Assembly (NCBI RefSeq): GCF_001477655.1
Contig: NZ_CP011266.1
Location: 1,224,001-1,288,000, forward strand
From: Methanobrevibacter millerae
GTDB lineage: Archaea; Methanobacteriota; Methanobacteria; Methanobacteriales; Methanobacteriaceae
Length of the DNA stretch: 64,000 bases
Direction: 5' to 3'
Position numbers and translations under genes: made by a program. Positions 34,359 to 43,576 of the stretch are shown in pieces (position 1 is the stretch's first letter; the number at the start of each line of letters is the position of its first letter). The notes under the pieces are model-generated. The model searched no databases and was not told the DNA's origin. It was given only the letters and a program-made list of their open reading frames with translations.

Positions 34359-34665
34359 ATTCTGATTATATAAGTTTACTTGCAAATTATAACAATATTC
34401 ATGCACTGTTTTGACTTGAAGGGTTTAGATTGAATATTTTCATATCTGATCTGTTCAAACTTAAACAAATAAGACAAGAGTGAATAAATCTTAAATATAG
34501 GTCTTGAATTTAAATAAACCTTTCAAAATTCCTTTAGATAACCTATATTCCCTTTCAGAACCATTGTTGGAAAAATGGTTAAAATCTATTTATAAAGAAA
34601 AAATGGTCTTTGTAATGGTAAAAAAAGTTAAAAGATTGTTGATATAAATCAACAATATATTTAGT
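34359..34665. other. Gap between the convergent ATPase and hmd genes
   Basis: It contains the hmd terminator (34621-34656). A short rightward open stretch (LSEPLLEKWLKSIYKEKM and a basic end, 34520-34648) could be the tail of a lost gene, but support is too weak to call. Confidence 0.4.
34621..34656 (-). terminator. Terminator of hmd
   Basis: ATTGTTGAT-ATAA-ATCAACAAT (34635-34656) is a perfect 9 bp stem. On the minus strand it is followed by CTTTTAACTTTTTT. Confidence 0.75.
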
Positions 34666-35790
34666 TTATTTTTCTTTTCCTAAGTAATTCAATACATCAG
34701 GAACGATTTCTGCTAATGAACCGAAGTTCATGGAATCAGCAGTACCTAATAATGCGGCAGGGTTTAAAGCATCGTCCATTTTGTCGATACCTTCGTTTTC
34801 CATTAATGAATTAACTTGGGTTAATGATTCAAGAGCCATCATTTGTGCAAATCCCGCAGGTGCACCTAAGATTTGGGTAACGGTGTCTCTGTAAGCTAAG
34901 ATACCTGCATAAGTGATAGCGGTTACAGCTGAACACATGTCACATACAGGACCAACCATGTTTGCTGGTAAGGTGAATGCAGATCCCCTTGCTTTTTGTC
35001 CTAAGTCCATTAAAGTGTCGATGGAAGCCTGATCTGCGAAACCTTCAGCAATGTAGACTTGTCCTTTCATTTCAGGTACAGCACCTGGGTGGTAGGAAGC
35101 CACGTTAACGTTTGTTCCGAGGTCTTCGAAGATTTTGTTTAATCCTGTAGTAGGAATTGTACATGCGTGAGTTACTATTGCGCCTTCTTTGATATCATCA
35201 GCGAAGTTTTTGATGATGTCTGGCTGCATACCGCCTTCAGGTAACCAGGTCATAACCCAGTCAGCGTCAGCTACTGCTTCGGAATCATCAGTGGTAACTT
35301 TTATTCCTAAGTCTTCCGGGTGGGTGAAGTGAATTGCACCTTTAGCTGGTTTTGGTACGGTTTCAGCCAATTGGCCAACTTTTTCTCTGATTGCAGGCAT
35401 TACTTCTTCAGGGGTACCTGCTTTGTGAGCTGCCATAACTTCTGCATAATCGAAGTCATCCACCACTACAAAGTCACCGTCAAATACCGGATCAGATACG
35501 ACTACTTCGTCTACTCCTGCTAATTCCAATAATTCTGCACCCATTTCAATGGTTGAGTGAGTCATTGAGATGTTTTCTTTTCCGGTTGCTTCAGCAACTT
35601 CACAGGCTCTTGAGAAGTTGGTAATTCCACTTGCAGCGTGAGTTCTGTAACATCCTGCACCTAAAATTGCCACTTTAATTCCTTTATTTTCAGCTTTTTC
35701 TTCTATTTTTTCTTCAATTTTTTCATCTACGCTTTTTGCTATCTTTTCTTTATCATTTGCAAAAATTGCTTTTAATTTTTCAAAAACCAT
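34666..35790 (-). CDS. hmd: [Fe]-hydrogenase (H2-forming methylene-H4MPT dehydrogenase) with N-terminal extension
   Basis: It reversibly reduces methenyl-H4MPT with H2 to methylene-H4MPT in CO2-reducing methanogenesis, using the iron-guanylylpyridinol cofactor. Identity is clear from VAILGAGCYRTHAASG (the active-site His of Hmd, here residue 51), the iron-ligand Cys in THACTIPTT (~210), SYHPGAVPEMKGQVYIAEG and PVCDMCSAVTAITYAG. Retaining both His and Cys favours true Hmd over the HmdII paralogue. Hmd normally begins at the Rossmann strand; this protein has ~37 extra residues, highly charged (KIAKSVDEKIEEKIEEKAEN). GGAG eight bases before ATG 35790 supports that start. There are no hcg cofactor genes nearby. 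Usually induced when nickel is limiting (family knowledge). Confidence 0.93.
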   Translation of the reverse strand: MVFEKLKAIFANDKEKIAKSVDEKIEEKIEEKAENKGIKVAILGAGCYRTHAASGITNFSRACEVAEATGKENISMTHSTIEMGAELLELAGVDEVVVSDPVFDGDFVVVDDFDYAEVMAAHKAGTPEEVMPAIREKVGQLAETVPKPAKGAIHFTHPEDLGIKVTTDDSEAVADADWVMTWLPEGGMQPDIIKNFADDIKEGAIVTHACTIPTTGLNKIFEDLGTNVNVASYHPGAVPEMKGQVYIAEGFADQASIDTLMDLGQKARGSAFTLPANMVGPVCDMCSAVTAITYAGILAYRDTVTQILGAPAGFAQMMALESLTQVNSLMENEGIDKMDDALNPAALLGTADSMNFGSLAEIVPDVLNYLGKEK

Positions 35791-36288
35791 TTTTTTAACT
35801 CCATTTATTTAATTGACTTTTCTCATTAATGAAAAAGTTTTACTAAATACTCATATCAAATAGTATTAATAATTTTATATTTATTATGATATGTAGTAAT
35901 ATATTTAATTTAATTAGTAATATTATATAAATTTTTAGTTAAAATGCAAGTTTGATTGAAAATTTATATGCCTTAAATTAAAATGGAAGCATTTTCAAAA
36001 TTTACAATTATAATTCAGGTTAAAAAATTTTAATTTTTTCAAGAATTTTCACCGAAATTTCAAAATCATGAGAAATTACCTTTTTGATACCGTCTGATGT
36101 ATATGTGCTGGTTTACTTACAACATCCTCCCCGAAAGTTCCAAATTATCCAAATTTTATATATAAAAGAAACGTATATTTTATGTAATAATATACGTTAA
36201 AAAAGAAAAGATACGAAGTCTTTATATACTAAAAAATTCAATACTATAACAAGGGTTTGAGTAAAATATAGTGAAGGTGAAAAAGCTT
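35791..36288. other. Non-coding region between hmd and the recombinase
   Basis: These 480 bp comprise the A/T-rich promoter side of hmd, then a less A/T-rich stretch, and the inverted repeat at 36170-36198 close to the recombinase gene. No gene is seen. Confidence 0.5.
36170..36198. repeat. Inverted repeat upstream of the recombinase
   Basis: AACGTATATT (36170-36179) and AATATACGTT (36189-36198) are a perfect 10 bp inverted pair with a 9-base spacer. This is the geometry expected for a tyrosine-recombinase core site or an autoregulatory operator. It lies 90 bp before the gene. Confidence 0.55.
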
Positions 36289-37371
36289 ATGATAGCTACC
36301 GATGAGTTAAATGAGTACTTAGAAGAATATTTGGAAGAAAAACAAGAAGTAAAGAACTTAACTCAAGAAACTATAAAAAAACAGACATTTAATATTTCAA
36401 AATTTATAAATTTTTTAGAAGATAAAGGTGTTGAGGAACTTACAGACTCCAATGTAAAAAAACAGCTTCGTCAATATCGTAGGCATTGTCTTAAAAAAAG
36501 AGAAAACAAAAGGACCACTGTCAAAACATATATGATGAACATTTTGGAATTCATCAACTCAGAAGAGGTTCAGGAAGAAATCCAGCATGAAACAATAAAA
36601 ATGAAGGATATAATAGAGGTCAAGGCTGAAGATCCTGAAACTGCCAAAAAAAGAATAGAAAAAATCAGTCTTACACGTCCGCAAAGTAACTATTTACTTC
36701 AAACTATTGAAATGGAAGGAAATAAAAGAGATTATGCGATTTGCGCTACATTTCTTGACTCTGGAATCAGGCTGAAGGAACTGGTACTTTTAAACAAGGA
36801 TGATATTCAGGTTCCAATTAATGACAAGGGTTTTTATGAGCTTCCTTCAGACACCAATGAATTCATTGAAGTTTATTTGCGGGCAGAAACCACAAAGGGT
36901 GAATTAAAAGACCGTACAACATTCATAACCTATGATACATTGCGCAGTTTGAATGAAATGATAACAGAAAGAATTACTAAACTTAGAAAGAACACAAATA
37001 ATGTCTATAGGCCAGTAATTCAAAGAAAAAAGGCTGCTGAAGAGGCTACGCGTGAAGAACTATTCCTGAATCAGAAAGGAAAACGTATCGGCAAGCGTGC
37101 AGTCCAGGACATTATCAAAAAGTATGCCAGATTGACTGATCAAAGAATTTCTGATGAAAACATTGAATGTCCTGTAGATTATTCAAAAAATGTTAGTGTC
37201 CACATTCTAAGGCACACTGCTCTTTCTCATTATGCCGAAATTTTGACTGTAGCTGAAGTTCAGACAATTGCTGGCCATTCCAATTCACAGACTACAGATA
37301 AATATATTCATGTTGATCGTGAGCAAATGAAACAAAAATTAAAAGTTAATAATATGCTCTTCAGGCATTAA
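36289..37371 (+). CDS. Tyrosine recombinase / phage-type integrase
   Basis: It has 360 residues from ATG 36289, chosen because GGTGA sits nine bases upstream; the frame is also open from GTG 36271. An N-terminal SAM-like core-binding domain (~10-105) is followed by the catalytic domain with Arg in FLDSGIRLKEL, HILRH (His-x-x-Arg), GHSN and the nucleophile Tyr in TTDKYIHVD. All catalytic residues are present. It lies between an inverted repeat and a block of short A/T repeats, with no capsid or replication genes nearby. It could be a chromosome-dimer-type or phase-variation recombinase, or the last piece of an integrated element. Confidence 0.88.
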   Translation: MIATDELNEYLEEYLEEKQEVKNLTQETIKKQTFNISKFINFLEDKGVEELTDSNVKKQLRQYRRHCLKKRENKRTTVKTYMMNILEFINSEEVQEEIQHETIKMKDIIEVKAEDPETAKKRIEKISLTRPQSNYLLQTIEMEGNKRDYAICATFLDSGIRLKELVLLNKDDIQVPINDKGFYELPSDTNEFIEVYLRAETTKGELKDRTTFITYDTLRSLNEMITERITKLRKNTNNVYRPVIQRKKAAEEATREELFLNQKGKRIGKRAVQDIIKKYARLTDQRISDENIECPVDYSKNVSVHILRHTALSHYAEILTVAEVQTIAGHSNSQTTDKYIHVDREQMKQKLKVNNMLFRH

Positions 37372-38159
37372 ATTTATTAATTTTTAATTTTAAATATTAT
37401 ATTATCACTTAATTTTTATTAAATTTCATATTTTTTAATAAAAAATACTAAAAATTTGAGAAAATAGCGTTTTTCAATAGCTTGATATATATGGAGTTAA
37501 TGATTTATAGCATTTTCTCAGTATTATTTGAGTATAAGTGGTAAAATATATATTTTATATAGTTTCTGTAAATACAGAAGTATATAATTATAGATAAATT
37601 AGTATAATACATAAATACAGAAATATATATTAATACTACTAATATATATTTACTAATAATACTTACAATACTAATTATACAATTAATAGATAAATATCTA
37701 TTATAACTATTATATCTATTATATCTATTACAACCACAATATCTATTAATATATATTTAAGATAAGTATACGGAAATACTATGCCGACTACTTTGTTTTT
37801 ACACTAACGGAATTTAACAATAAAAAAAGCATTATTTGGGTTTTATTTTAAAAATAACAATTAAAATAACTTTATTTTAATGTATAATCATTTTAAAATT
37901 TAAATATGATAATTTTACAATATTTTTATGATTTACAGAGTTATTGCAATCAGGATATTCCTCCGATTTATGAATTTTTATAAAATTTATTAAATTTCAA
38001 GAGTTTCATTAATTTTTTTAAAAAATAATAATTTGATAAAATATGAAAAAGAAACAACTACATATATATGTGCTAATATAAAAATAATAATTTCTAGCAA
38101 AAATAAGAAAATATTAAAAATTTAATGATGAAAAAAAGAGATTAGGGTAAAATATTACC
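37372..38159. other. Long A/T-rich non-coding region after the recombinase
   Basis: This is ~790 bp with no coding frame. The first part is plain A/T. 37560-37770 holds the short repeats listed next. The remainder shows nothing recognisable. Confidence 0.5.
37562..37765. repeat. Cluster of short A/T repeats and a palindrome
   Basis: TTCTGTA-AA-TACAGAA (about 37563-37578) is a perfect palindrome. The motif AAATACAGAA(G/A)TATATA occurs at about 37569 and 37614. Further on, (A/T)TATCTATTA-like units recur about five times between 37690 and 37750. The block resembles recombination arm sites or iterons. Function is unknown. Confidence 0.5.
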
Positions 38160-38837
38160 CTATCTTGAAAGATTACTTAAATTTGAAGAATTATTCACGC
38201 TTGAAGAGCTTCCAACAATTGATGTCAGCTTATTTTTATTCATTGTTGAATTGAATTGATTTAAAACATTATTGTCCTTTATGATTTGAACAGTAACGTG
38301 GTCTATATTAACATAGTTTTCTGTATAGTAACTGCTTAATGTAGTTGCATAGCTACTATTTTTATAGCTTTCAAAGTAAGATAATTTTTTTGTTTCTGAT
38401 GTTACTTCATTACCGTTTGAATCATAATAAATTGTTTTAATCATATAGCCGTCCATATCCTTGGGAAAATTATTAATAAAACCTGAAACTGTGTAGGAAT
38501 AATATGTCTTTCCACTAGATTGATAATCATGGGCGTAAACCTGGTCAAAGGTTATAGAAATGTTCTGTTGATTGGATTCTCCAGATCCTCCGGATCCTCC
38601 AAAAATAAAGAATCCTGCAGCAACAATAACCACTGCAACTATTGCAATAAGTATGATGCATCCTATCTGTGAACTGTCACCACCACTGCTTGAGCTCGTA
38701 TTGGCTGTAGTTTTAGGTTTTGCAGATGGCTCTTTAACATTATTGATTGGAACATCTTCAATGTTTTCTCCGCATTCAATGCAGTGCTTTGCATTATCCG
38801 GTGAATTTACACCACAATTTGGACATGTTTTAGTCAT
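38160..38837 (-). CDS. Zinc-ribbon membrane-anchored protein
   Basis: This 225-residue protein opens with a zinc ribbon (CPNCGVNSPDNAKHCIECG, four Cys), then a Ser/Thr-rich linker and one helix at ~58-82 (IGCIILIAIVAVVIVAAGFF). A Gly-rich hinge and an extracytoplasmic beta-rich domain follow, ending in a Ser/Asn-rich tail. This layout is frequent in methanogens and is annotated only as a zinc-ribbon protein. Function is unknown. Confidence 0.8.
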   Translation of the reverse strand: MTKTCPNCGVNSPDNAKHCIECGENIEDVPINNVKEPSAKPKTTANTSSSSGGDSSQIGCIILIAIVAVVIVAAGFFIFGGSGGSGESNQQNISITFDQVYAHDYQSSGKTYYSYTVSGFINNFPKDMDGYMIKTIYYDSNGNEVTSETKKLSYFESYKNSSYATTLSSYYTENYVNIDHVTVQIIKDNNVLNQFNSTMNKNKLTSIVGSSSSVNNSSNLSNLSR

Positions 38838-38989
38838 TTGTCATCTCCATTTTTTTGTTAATATAATATTTATAAATTATTATTAATAATCTTTCTTAAA
38901 AATATGGCAGTTCATCAATGAAATCAATTATAACTTTATATAGTTTTTTTACAAATAATTAATCGAAAAACAATCGGAGAGTATTGAAA

Positions 38990-39529
38990 ATGAAAATTAT
39001 AGCACTTCAAGCAAGTCCACGTGTTGGTGGAAACTGTGACATATTGATGGATGAAATGATAAAGGGCGCTGAAGAAAACGGCGTGGAAGTAACCAAATAC
39101 TACCTTGAAAAAGAGAACATTGCACCTTGTAAGGCATGCATGTACTGCGCTGAAAATCCGGACTGCGTAAGGGATGATGACGGTAATAAAATCATTAATG
39201 AAATGGTTGAAGCAGATGGAGTTATATTTTCCACACCGATTTACTATGGTCAGATGTCTGCTCAGGGAAAACTCATCATTGACCGTTTCTATGGAATAGG
39301 TCAAAACCCTGATAAAAGCTTAAGCGGAAAAGCTGCATTGATTTTTACTGAAAATCAGCCTGAAGGAACCTATGAAGATTATATTCAATTAACCAAAGCA
39401 TCTCCATTTGAATTTATGGGTTATGATGTTATAGGATATGTTGATGCGGGAAGTGCAGGTCCTGCCGGTGCGGTCAATGAACAGGAAAATAAGTTAAAAG
39501 AAGCTTATGAATTAGGTAAAAAGTTTTAA
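38990..39529 (+). CDS. Iron-sulfur flavoprotein / NADPH-FMN-reductase family
   Basis: It has 179 residues from ATG 38990, with GGAGA about ten bases upstream; the TTG at 38984 is too close to it. The flavodoxin-like fold carries the FMN loop QASPRVGGNCD and the compact cysteine motif CKACMYCAENPDC, which binds a [4Fe-4S] cluster in this family. TPIYYGQMSAQGK is the second flavin loop. It handles electron transfer or oxygen/stress responses in methanogens. It ends at a shared terminator with the convergent gene. Confidence 0.88.
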   Translation: MKIIALQASPRVGGNCDILMDEMIKGAEENGVEVTKYYLEKENIAPCKACMYCAENPDCVRDDDGNKIINEMVEADGVIFSTPIYYGQMSAQGKLIIDRFYGIGQNPDKSLSGKAALIFTENQPEGTYEDYIQLTKASPFEFMGYDVIGYVDAGSAGPAGAVNEQENKLKEAYELGKKF

Positions 39530-39546
39530 AAAAATTAAAAAATAAA

Positions 39547-39575
39547 TAGCTCAATTTGAGCTATCTTTTTCTTCT
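39547..39575. terminator. Shared hairpin between convergent genes
   Basis: TAGCTCA-ATT-TGAGCTA (39547-39563) has a T-run on the right (for the plus-strand gene) and an A-run on the left (for the minus-strand gene), so it serves both. Confidence 0.7.
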
Positions 39576-40715
39576 TTTTTGAGTACCCCAAAGGTCTTTG
39601 GTGTTTCTGTCTTGCGTATTTTGTCTTTCCCATAAGTGATGGGAATTTCTTGTGTTTCTATTGTTCTGGTAGTAGTTTCTGTTTTGGTAGTAGTTTCTGT
39701 ATTGTTTATTTATTTTTCTTGTGTGTCTTATTCTATTAATTGCCCTAATACCAAAGACTACAATGATTGCAATAAGAATTATGGCTATCCCATATCCTGC
39801 TGCTGTAAGAATGCCATCTAATGTATTCTTTTCCTCACCGTATTCTATTGTTGCAAGCTTTTTGTATGATGGCGCTATAGGAAGAGATGAACCGTTGACT
39901 ACAGTCCCATTGAAGTGGATATCATCATGCAGACCTCCTGTTTTCATTCCAAATGTTGATCCGTCGTCATTTGACATGAAAATGTCTGTTAAATTTCCTT
40001 TAAATGTGTCATTTTCTACCTGGTGGAAGAAATATGTTGTAATGTCTCTTCTATCTATTCCATATCCGTCTGTAATTTCAAGATTCTGCATGCTTTTAAT
40101 CTTATCTGAAGTATTTGATGGCATATGTCCTGAACGGAAGTATGAATACTTGTTAGGTATGGAAAGATAGTCCCCTTCCTTGAGGTCACCTGTGAAATGA
40201 GTGTTATTGATTACAGCACCATAATGTCCGTTAGGAGCTTTGATAATAGCATGACCTCTTCCGTGAGATGTTTTAATTTTTTGAATCTCCTTCAGACCGT
40301 CTTCTGAAATATCATTCTTTAAAATCATGTCTGCAGTAATGTTTTCTACACGCTCATTGTCAGGTCCGTCATCCAGTCCGCCATATCCGACTGTCCATCC
40401 GTCGCTTGTGACAATAACCTGACAGAAATATCCCTGATCAGTTTTATATTGTTTTATTGCAGGCTTTCCATGCCAGTCAATCTCTTCAATATTGATGTTG
40501 GCTGAATATTTAGCATCTCTTCTAAAAGACATGATACTGTTGTTGCCGTCAAGCTGACATACAACAGAACAGCATCCGGTAAGGTCTGTTGAATTCGTAT
40601 TTTGTAACATTTCGACTATATCTTCATAGGTGGGATTATCATTTGCTGAATAGGCACCCATTGCAAAAATAAATATTATAAATATGCTAAATATCAATAA
40701 GACTCTTTTTTTCAT
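39561..40715 (-). CDS. Secreted membrane-anchored protein, function unknown
   Basis: The protein has 384 residues. A signal peptide (RVLLIFSIFIIFIFAMGAYS) is followed by a ~290-residue extracytoplasmic domain with a Cys-rich start (GCCSVVC) and HGRGHAIIKAPNGHYGAVIN. One C-terminal helix (IAIILIAIIVVFGI, ~310-330) leads to a strongly basic, Asn/Tyr-rich cytoplasmic tail (RNYYQNRNYYQNNRNTRN). I do not recognise the family; it looks specific to these methanogens. The direction of the tail suggests a surface receptor or anchor. Confidence 0.7.
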   Translation of the reverse strand: MKKRVLLIFSIFIIFIFAMGAYSANDNPTYEDIVEMLQNTNSTDLTGCCSVVCQLDGNNSIMSFRRDAKYSANINIEEIDWHGKPAIKQYKTDQGYFCQVIVTSDGWTVGYGGLDDGPDNERVENITADMILKNDISEDGLKEIQKIKTSHGRGHAIIKAPNGHYGAVINNTHFTGDLKEGDYLSIPNKYSYFRSGHMPSNTSDKIKSMQNLEITDGYGIDRRDITTYFFHQVENDTFKGNLTDIFMSNDDGSTFGMKTGGLHDDIHFNGTVVNGSSLPIAPSYKKLATIEYGEEKNTLDGILTAAGYGIAIILIAIIVVFGIRAINRIRHTRKINKQYRNYYQNRNYYQNNRNTRNSHHLWERQNTQDRNTKDLWGTQKRRKR

Positions 40716-41038
40716 ACATACACTCTAAATTTCAGTTAATAATATAAATTATTTATATTTATATCAAAACGGGTATAAAAAGTTATGTTAAATATAAGAA
40801 AAAATTTAATAAATTATGCAACTGTGTAATTTAAAAAAAACAATTTTATAGAAAAGTTCATTAATTCATGTCTAATAATGGAATTATATATTTTTGAGTC
40901 TAATTTCCGGTAAAATAAATAGTTATTATTATATTATATGAATGATATAATATTATTATAAAATCATTTATATATTGATTTTATTTGGACGTTCGAATAA
41001 TTTCCTAGTGGTTTTATGAAAAATTTTTGTGTGATAAA
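40716..41038. other. Divergent promoter region
   Basis: These 320 A/T-rich bp lie between two surface-protein genes. TATA-like sequence ATTTATATATTG near 40970 suits the rightward gene. Nothing else is seen. Confidence 0.45.
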
Positions 41039-41707
41039 ATGAATACAAAATCAATTCTAGGAATATTATTGGTAATTTTAGCATTATCTTTAACTTTAGG
41101 TGCTGTAAGTGCTGAAGGAAATGTTACAGATGATGCATCAGCAGACATTATGTCTGTGGAAGAAACAACTGTCGAACAATTGGCAACAGATAGTGGAAAT
41201 GTAAGTGCAGCCGGAGGAGATGTTGAGGCTTCATTCTCAGCCAATACTCCCGTATCGGATGTGGGTGTTAAAGTAACTCCGTTGTATGATTTTGATACTT
41301 TGAATACATGGAGCATTTTTGCATATAACTTAGGACCTGATGATGCTGCAAATACTCAGGTATTTTTAAGTTCTTCCGATAATCTAATATACTTTGACCA
41401 TATGGCTTTTGATGGTGTCTTTGACCCTATCACCGGCATTTGGAATGTTGGAAATCTGCCTGCAAATTCATATTCAGAACTGTTACTGGCAATGTCTAAA
41501 ATTGCTCCTGGACCAACATATATTGAAGCAGTTGTAGTAAGCGATTCATATGATCCAAATCCATATAATAATTATGATATTGCTTACTTTGGATTAGAAA
41601 GCGCATCTGCAAGTGAAGAAACCTTACCTGCTACAGGTAATCCATTGGTAGTGGCTTTGCTTGCTTTGTTTGTTATTGGAGTTGGAGGATTGAAAAGAAG
41701 ATTGTAA
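41039..41707 (+). CDS. Secreted surface protein with LPATG sorting signal
   Basis: It has 222 residues from ATG 41039. A signal peptide (ILGILLVILALSLTLGAVSA) is followed by a single DUF11-like beta domain (~60-190). The C-terminus is LPATG, a hydrophobic helix (PLVVALLALFVIGVGGL) and KRRL. This is the complete three-part sortase signal known from Gram-positive bacteria and from some archaeal proteins. The protein would be cut after Thr and attached to the pseudomurein or another wall component by a sortase encoded elsewhere. Confidence 0.85.
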   Translation: MNTKSILGILLVILALSLTLGAVSAEGNVTDDASADIMSVEETTVEQLATDSGNVSAAGGDVEASFSANTPVSDVGVKVTPLYDFDTLNTWSIFAYNLGPDDAANTQVFLSSSDNLIYFDHMAFDGVFDPITGIWNVGNLPANSYSELLLAMSKIAPGPTYIEAVVVSDSYDPNPYNNYDIAYFGLESASASEETLPATGNPLVVALLALFVIGVGGLKRRL

Positions 41708-42079
41708 TATTGTCTTCAATCTTTTAATTTTTCAATTAATTGGTAATATTAAGCTGGATTGTCAAGTCATTATTTGATAAAATTTGTCTTTGGTGTTTTG
41801 ATTATTCAGCATCACGATATGATTATCGGTTAATTCTGGAAAAAAGGAGGATTGGGAAAATATTATGGTGGAGTTTTTAATCAAACTCCTCAACTTTTTT
41901 TAAACTATTTTTTTGATAAATTATTTCGGATAAATGTCAATCCCGTAATCATTTGATACATCTATCTATTGATTATTTTAAGTATAATAATAAAATAATT
42001 TATTCATAATAAAGCCATGTATATCATCAAAGCAATATTTGCACTTTTTGTTATAGATGACTGGCGAATACATGAAATA
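41708..42079. other. Gap with a strong hairpin
   Basis: It holds a terminator-like hairpin (41870-41901) about 160 bp after the LPATG gene. A 12-codon frame with a ribosome binding site (41826-41905) overlaps the hairpin. Nothing else is seen. Confidence 0.45.
41870..41901 (+). terminator. Hairpin plus T-run
   Basis: GGAGTTT (41870-41876), loop TTAATC, and AAACTCC (41883-41889) form a stem followed by seven T. Confidence 0.6.
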
Positions 42080-43069
42080 TCACTCCTCATCTTCATGGAT
42101 GATATGGCATGTGCTTGTCTTTTTCCAGTAGCAGTTGTTGCATGTATTGCACAGCGATTCCACTTCTGTTCCATCTTTCCATTGGCTTAAAAATGTCGGA
42201 TTATAGACAAATGGCCTTTGCATTGAAACGAAATCAATATCTGTCGAGTTAATCAGCTCATTGATTGACTTCATGTCTGAAAGTCCTCCCCCTAAAATCA
42301 CCGGAATGTCAACTGCCTTTGAAATCTCATCAGTAATGTCAAAAAGAATGTTTTTGTTGTCTGAATCCTTTCTGAAGTACTGCGGAGAGGATGGCTTTGT
42401 TATCTGGAGGCTGTCGGAGCCTACCTTTTCAAGAAGCTGTGCTATCTCTAAAATATCCTCCTGCACATTTATTCTGCAGCTGATATGCAAGTCTGTATTG
42501 GCCTTAAGCACTTTAATCAGTTCAAGAATCATCCTCAAACGGTTCAATGTGCTGCCGCCATAGTCATCCTTTCTTTTGTTTTCTTTTGAATCCATTACCT
42601 TTGAGAGAAAATAGTTGTTTCCCATTGCAAGCTGTATTCCATCAAAACCTGCAAATGAAATCTTTTTAGCAGCTACGATAAAATCCGATTGGATTTGTCT
42701 TATGTCTTCCATTTCCAAATCGTTCACGACAATATTCTGTTTTCCATTGACATTACAGTTTACAAATCCAAGCTGTGCAAGTATAGGTACATTCTGCTGA
42801 TGTGCAATGCTTGTTAAATATTTAAACTCTTTTATGAATTTTGGATTATTGATTGAGTGTGAATAATCGCTGAAACGGTCATGAGGATACATTGAAATCA
42901 GTTCCGTTACAATCAATCCCACATGGTTTTTAGCTAGCCTTTCATATCTCAAAAAGATTTCCGGCGATAAGCCACCCATTTCCTTTTGAGATTCCCATAG
43001 TCCTGTTCTTACGATGCGGCTGTTCAGCTTCAAATCTCTAAAATTGCATTCATCAAATATATCTTTCAT
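42080..43069 (-). CDS. Old-yellow-enzyme family NADH:flavin oxidoreductase
   Basis: It has 329 residues from ATG 43069 (family members start MKxxFDxxxxxxLxLxNRIV). The TIM-barrel FMN domain shows SRIVRTGLWES, PILAQLGFVN, AGFDGIQLAMGNNYFLSKVM, YGGSTLNRLRM and VILGGGLSD. A Cys motif at the C-terminus (CNTCNNCYWKKTSTC) recalls the [4Fe-4S] motif of 2-enoate reductases. The usual active-site His pair (HxxH in HLQHAHGY) is replaced by QLAMGNNY, so the electron acceptor may differ from classical enoate reduction. Confidence 0.85.
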   Translation of the reverse strand: MKDIFDECNFRDLKLNSRIVRTGLWESQKEMGGLSPEIFLRYERLAKNHVGLIVTELISMYPHDRFSDYSHSINNPKFIKEFKYLTSIAHQQNVPILAQLGFVNCNVNGKQNIVVNDLEMEDIRQIQSDFIVAAKKISFAGFDGIQLAMGNNYFLSKVMDSKENKRKDDYGGSTLNRLRMILELIKVLKANTDLHISCRINVQEDILEIAQLLEKVGSDSLQITKPSSPQYFRKDSDNKNILFDITDEISKAVDIPVILGGGLSDMKSINELINSTDIDFVSMQRPFVYNPTFLSQWKDGTEVESLCNTCNNCYWKKTSTCHIIHEDEE

Positions 43070-43108
43070 GATAATCATTATGTCTTTTAAAATATTTCAA
43101 TATAATAG

Positions 43109-43489
43109 TTATGCCTTAACGGTAATGTTGCGTTCAAATATGCAGGATTTAAATTGACCATCGCCTTTAAATGATATGTCACCATAATAATTGTTGCTTC
43201 CGCTTTCAGGCACATTTTTTACATTTTCAATTTTAAAAATACCGTCCTTGCCTGTTGTTACGTTGTGCAATGATGAGATGTTATCTCCTGCATGATGGTA
43301 GTAGATAGTCTTATTTTCAACTCCTCTTGCATATGAATCCATTAAAAAACCGGTAATGGTTCCATTTTCAGCAACTTCTGTTTCATTGATGACAATGAAT
43401 GTCGAAACGTCATTTGTAAACTGGTAGAAAAATATTCCAAAACATATTATCATTACTGCGACCAGAATAATTAAATAAATTGTTTTCAT
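43109..43489 (-). CDS. Small membrane-anchored protein with carboxypeptidase-regulatory-like domain
   Basis: The protein has 126 residues. An N-terminal anchor (YLIILVAVMIICFGIFFY) is followed by one beta-sandwich resembling the CarboxypepD_reg/Ig fold (GTITGFLMDSYARGVENKTI, then TTGKDGIFKIENV). It lies between the OYE gene and the adhesin gene on the same strand. Probably a surface accessory protein. Confidence 0.6.
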   Translation of the reverse strand: MKTIYLIILVAVMIICFGIFFYQFTNDVSTFIVINETEVAENGTITGFLMDSYARGVENKTIYYHHAGDNISSLHNVTTGKDGIFKIENVKNVPESGSNNYYGDISFKGDGQFKSCIFERNITVKA

Positions 43490-43540
43490 GGTTAAGCATA
43501 TGTTAATTATTATAAAAATAATTTAAGTTTTTTAGTAATT

Positions 43541-43576
43541 TTAAAAAAAAGAAGTTAAGGAATTTTTTTCCTTAAC
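43541..43576 (-). terminator. Terminator of the protease-adhesin gene
   Basis: GTTAAGGAA (43554-43562), loop TTTTT, and TTCCTTAAC (43568-43576) form a stem that includes the stop codon. On the minus strand it is followed by TTCTTTTTTTT. The neighbouring adhesin ends in nearly the same hairpin. Confidence 0.7.

Noticed and set aside
34520-34648. Rightward coding remnant between the ATPase and hmd
   Set aside because: About 43 open codons, but no recognisable motif, and it overlaps the hmd terminator.
37690-37750. Plasmid-type replication origin iterons
   Set aside because: No replication initiator gene is near, and the units are short, irregular and purely A/T-rich.
41826-41905. 12-codon gene with ribosome binding site
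   Set aside because: It overlaps a strong terminator hairpin and has no protein-like features.
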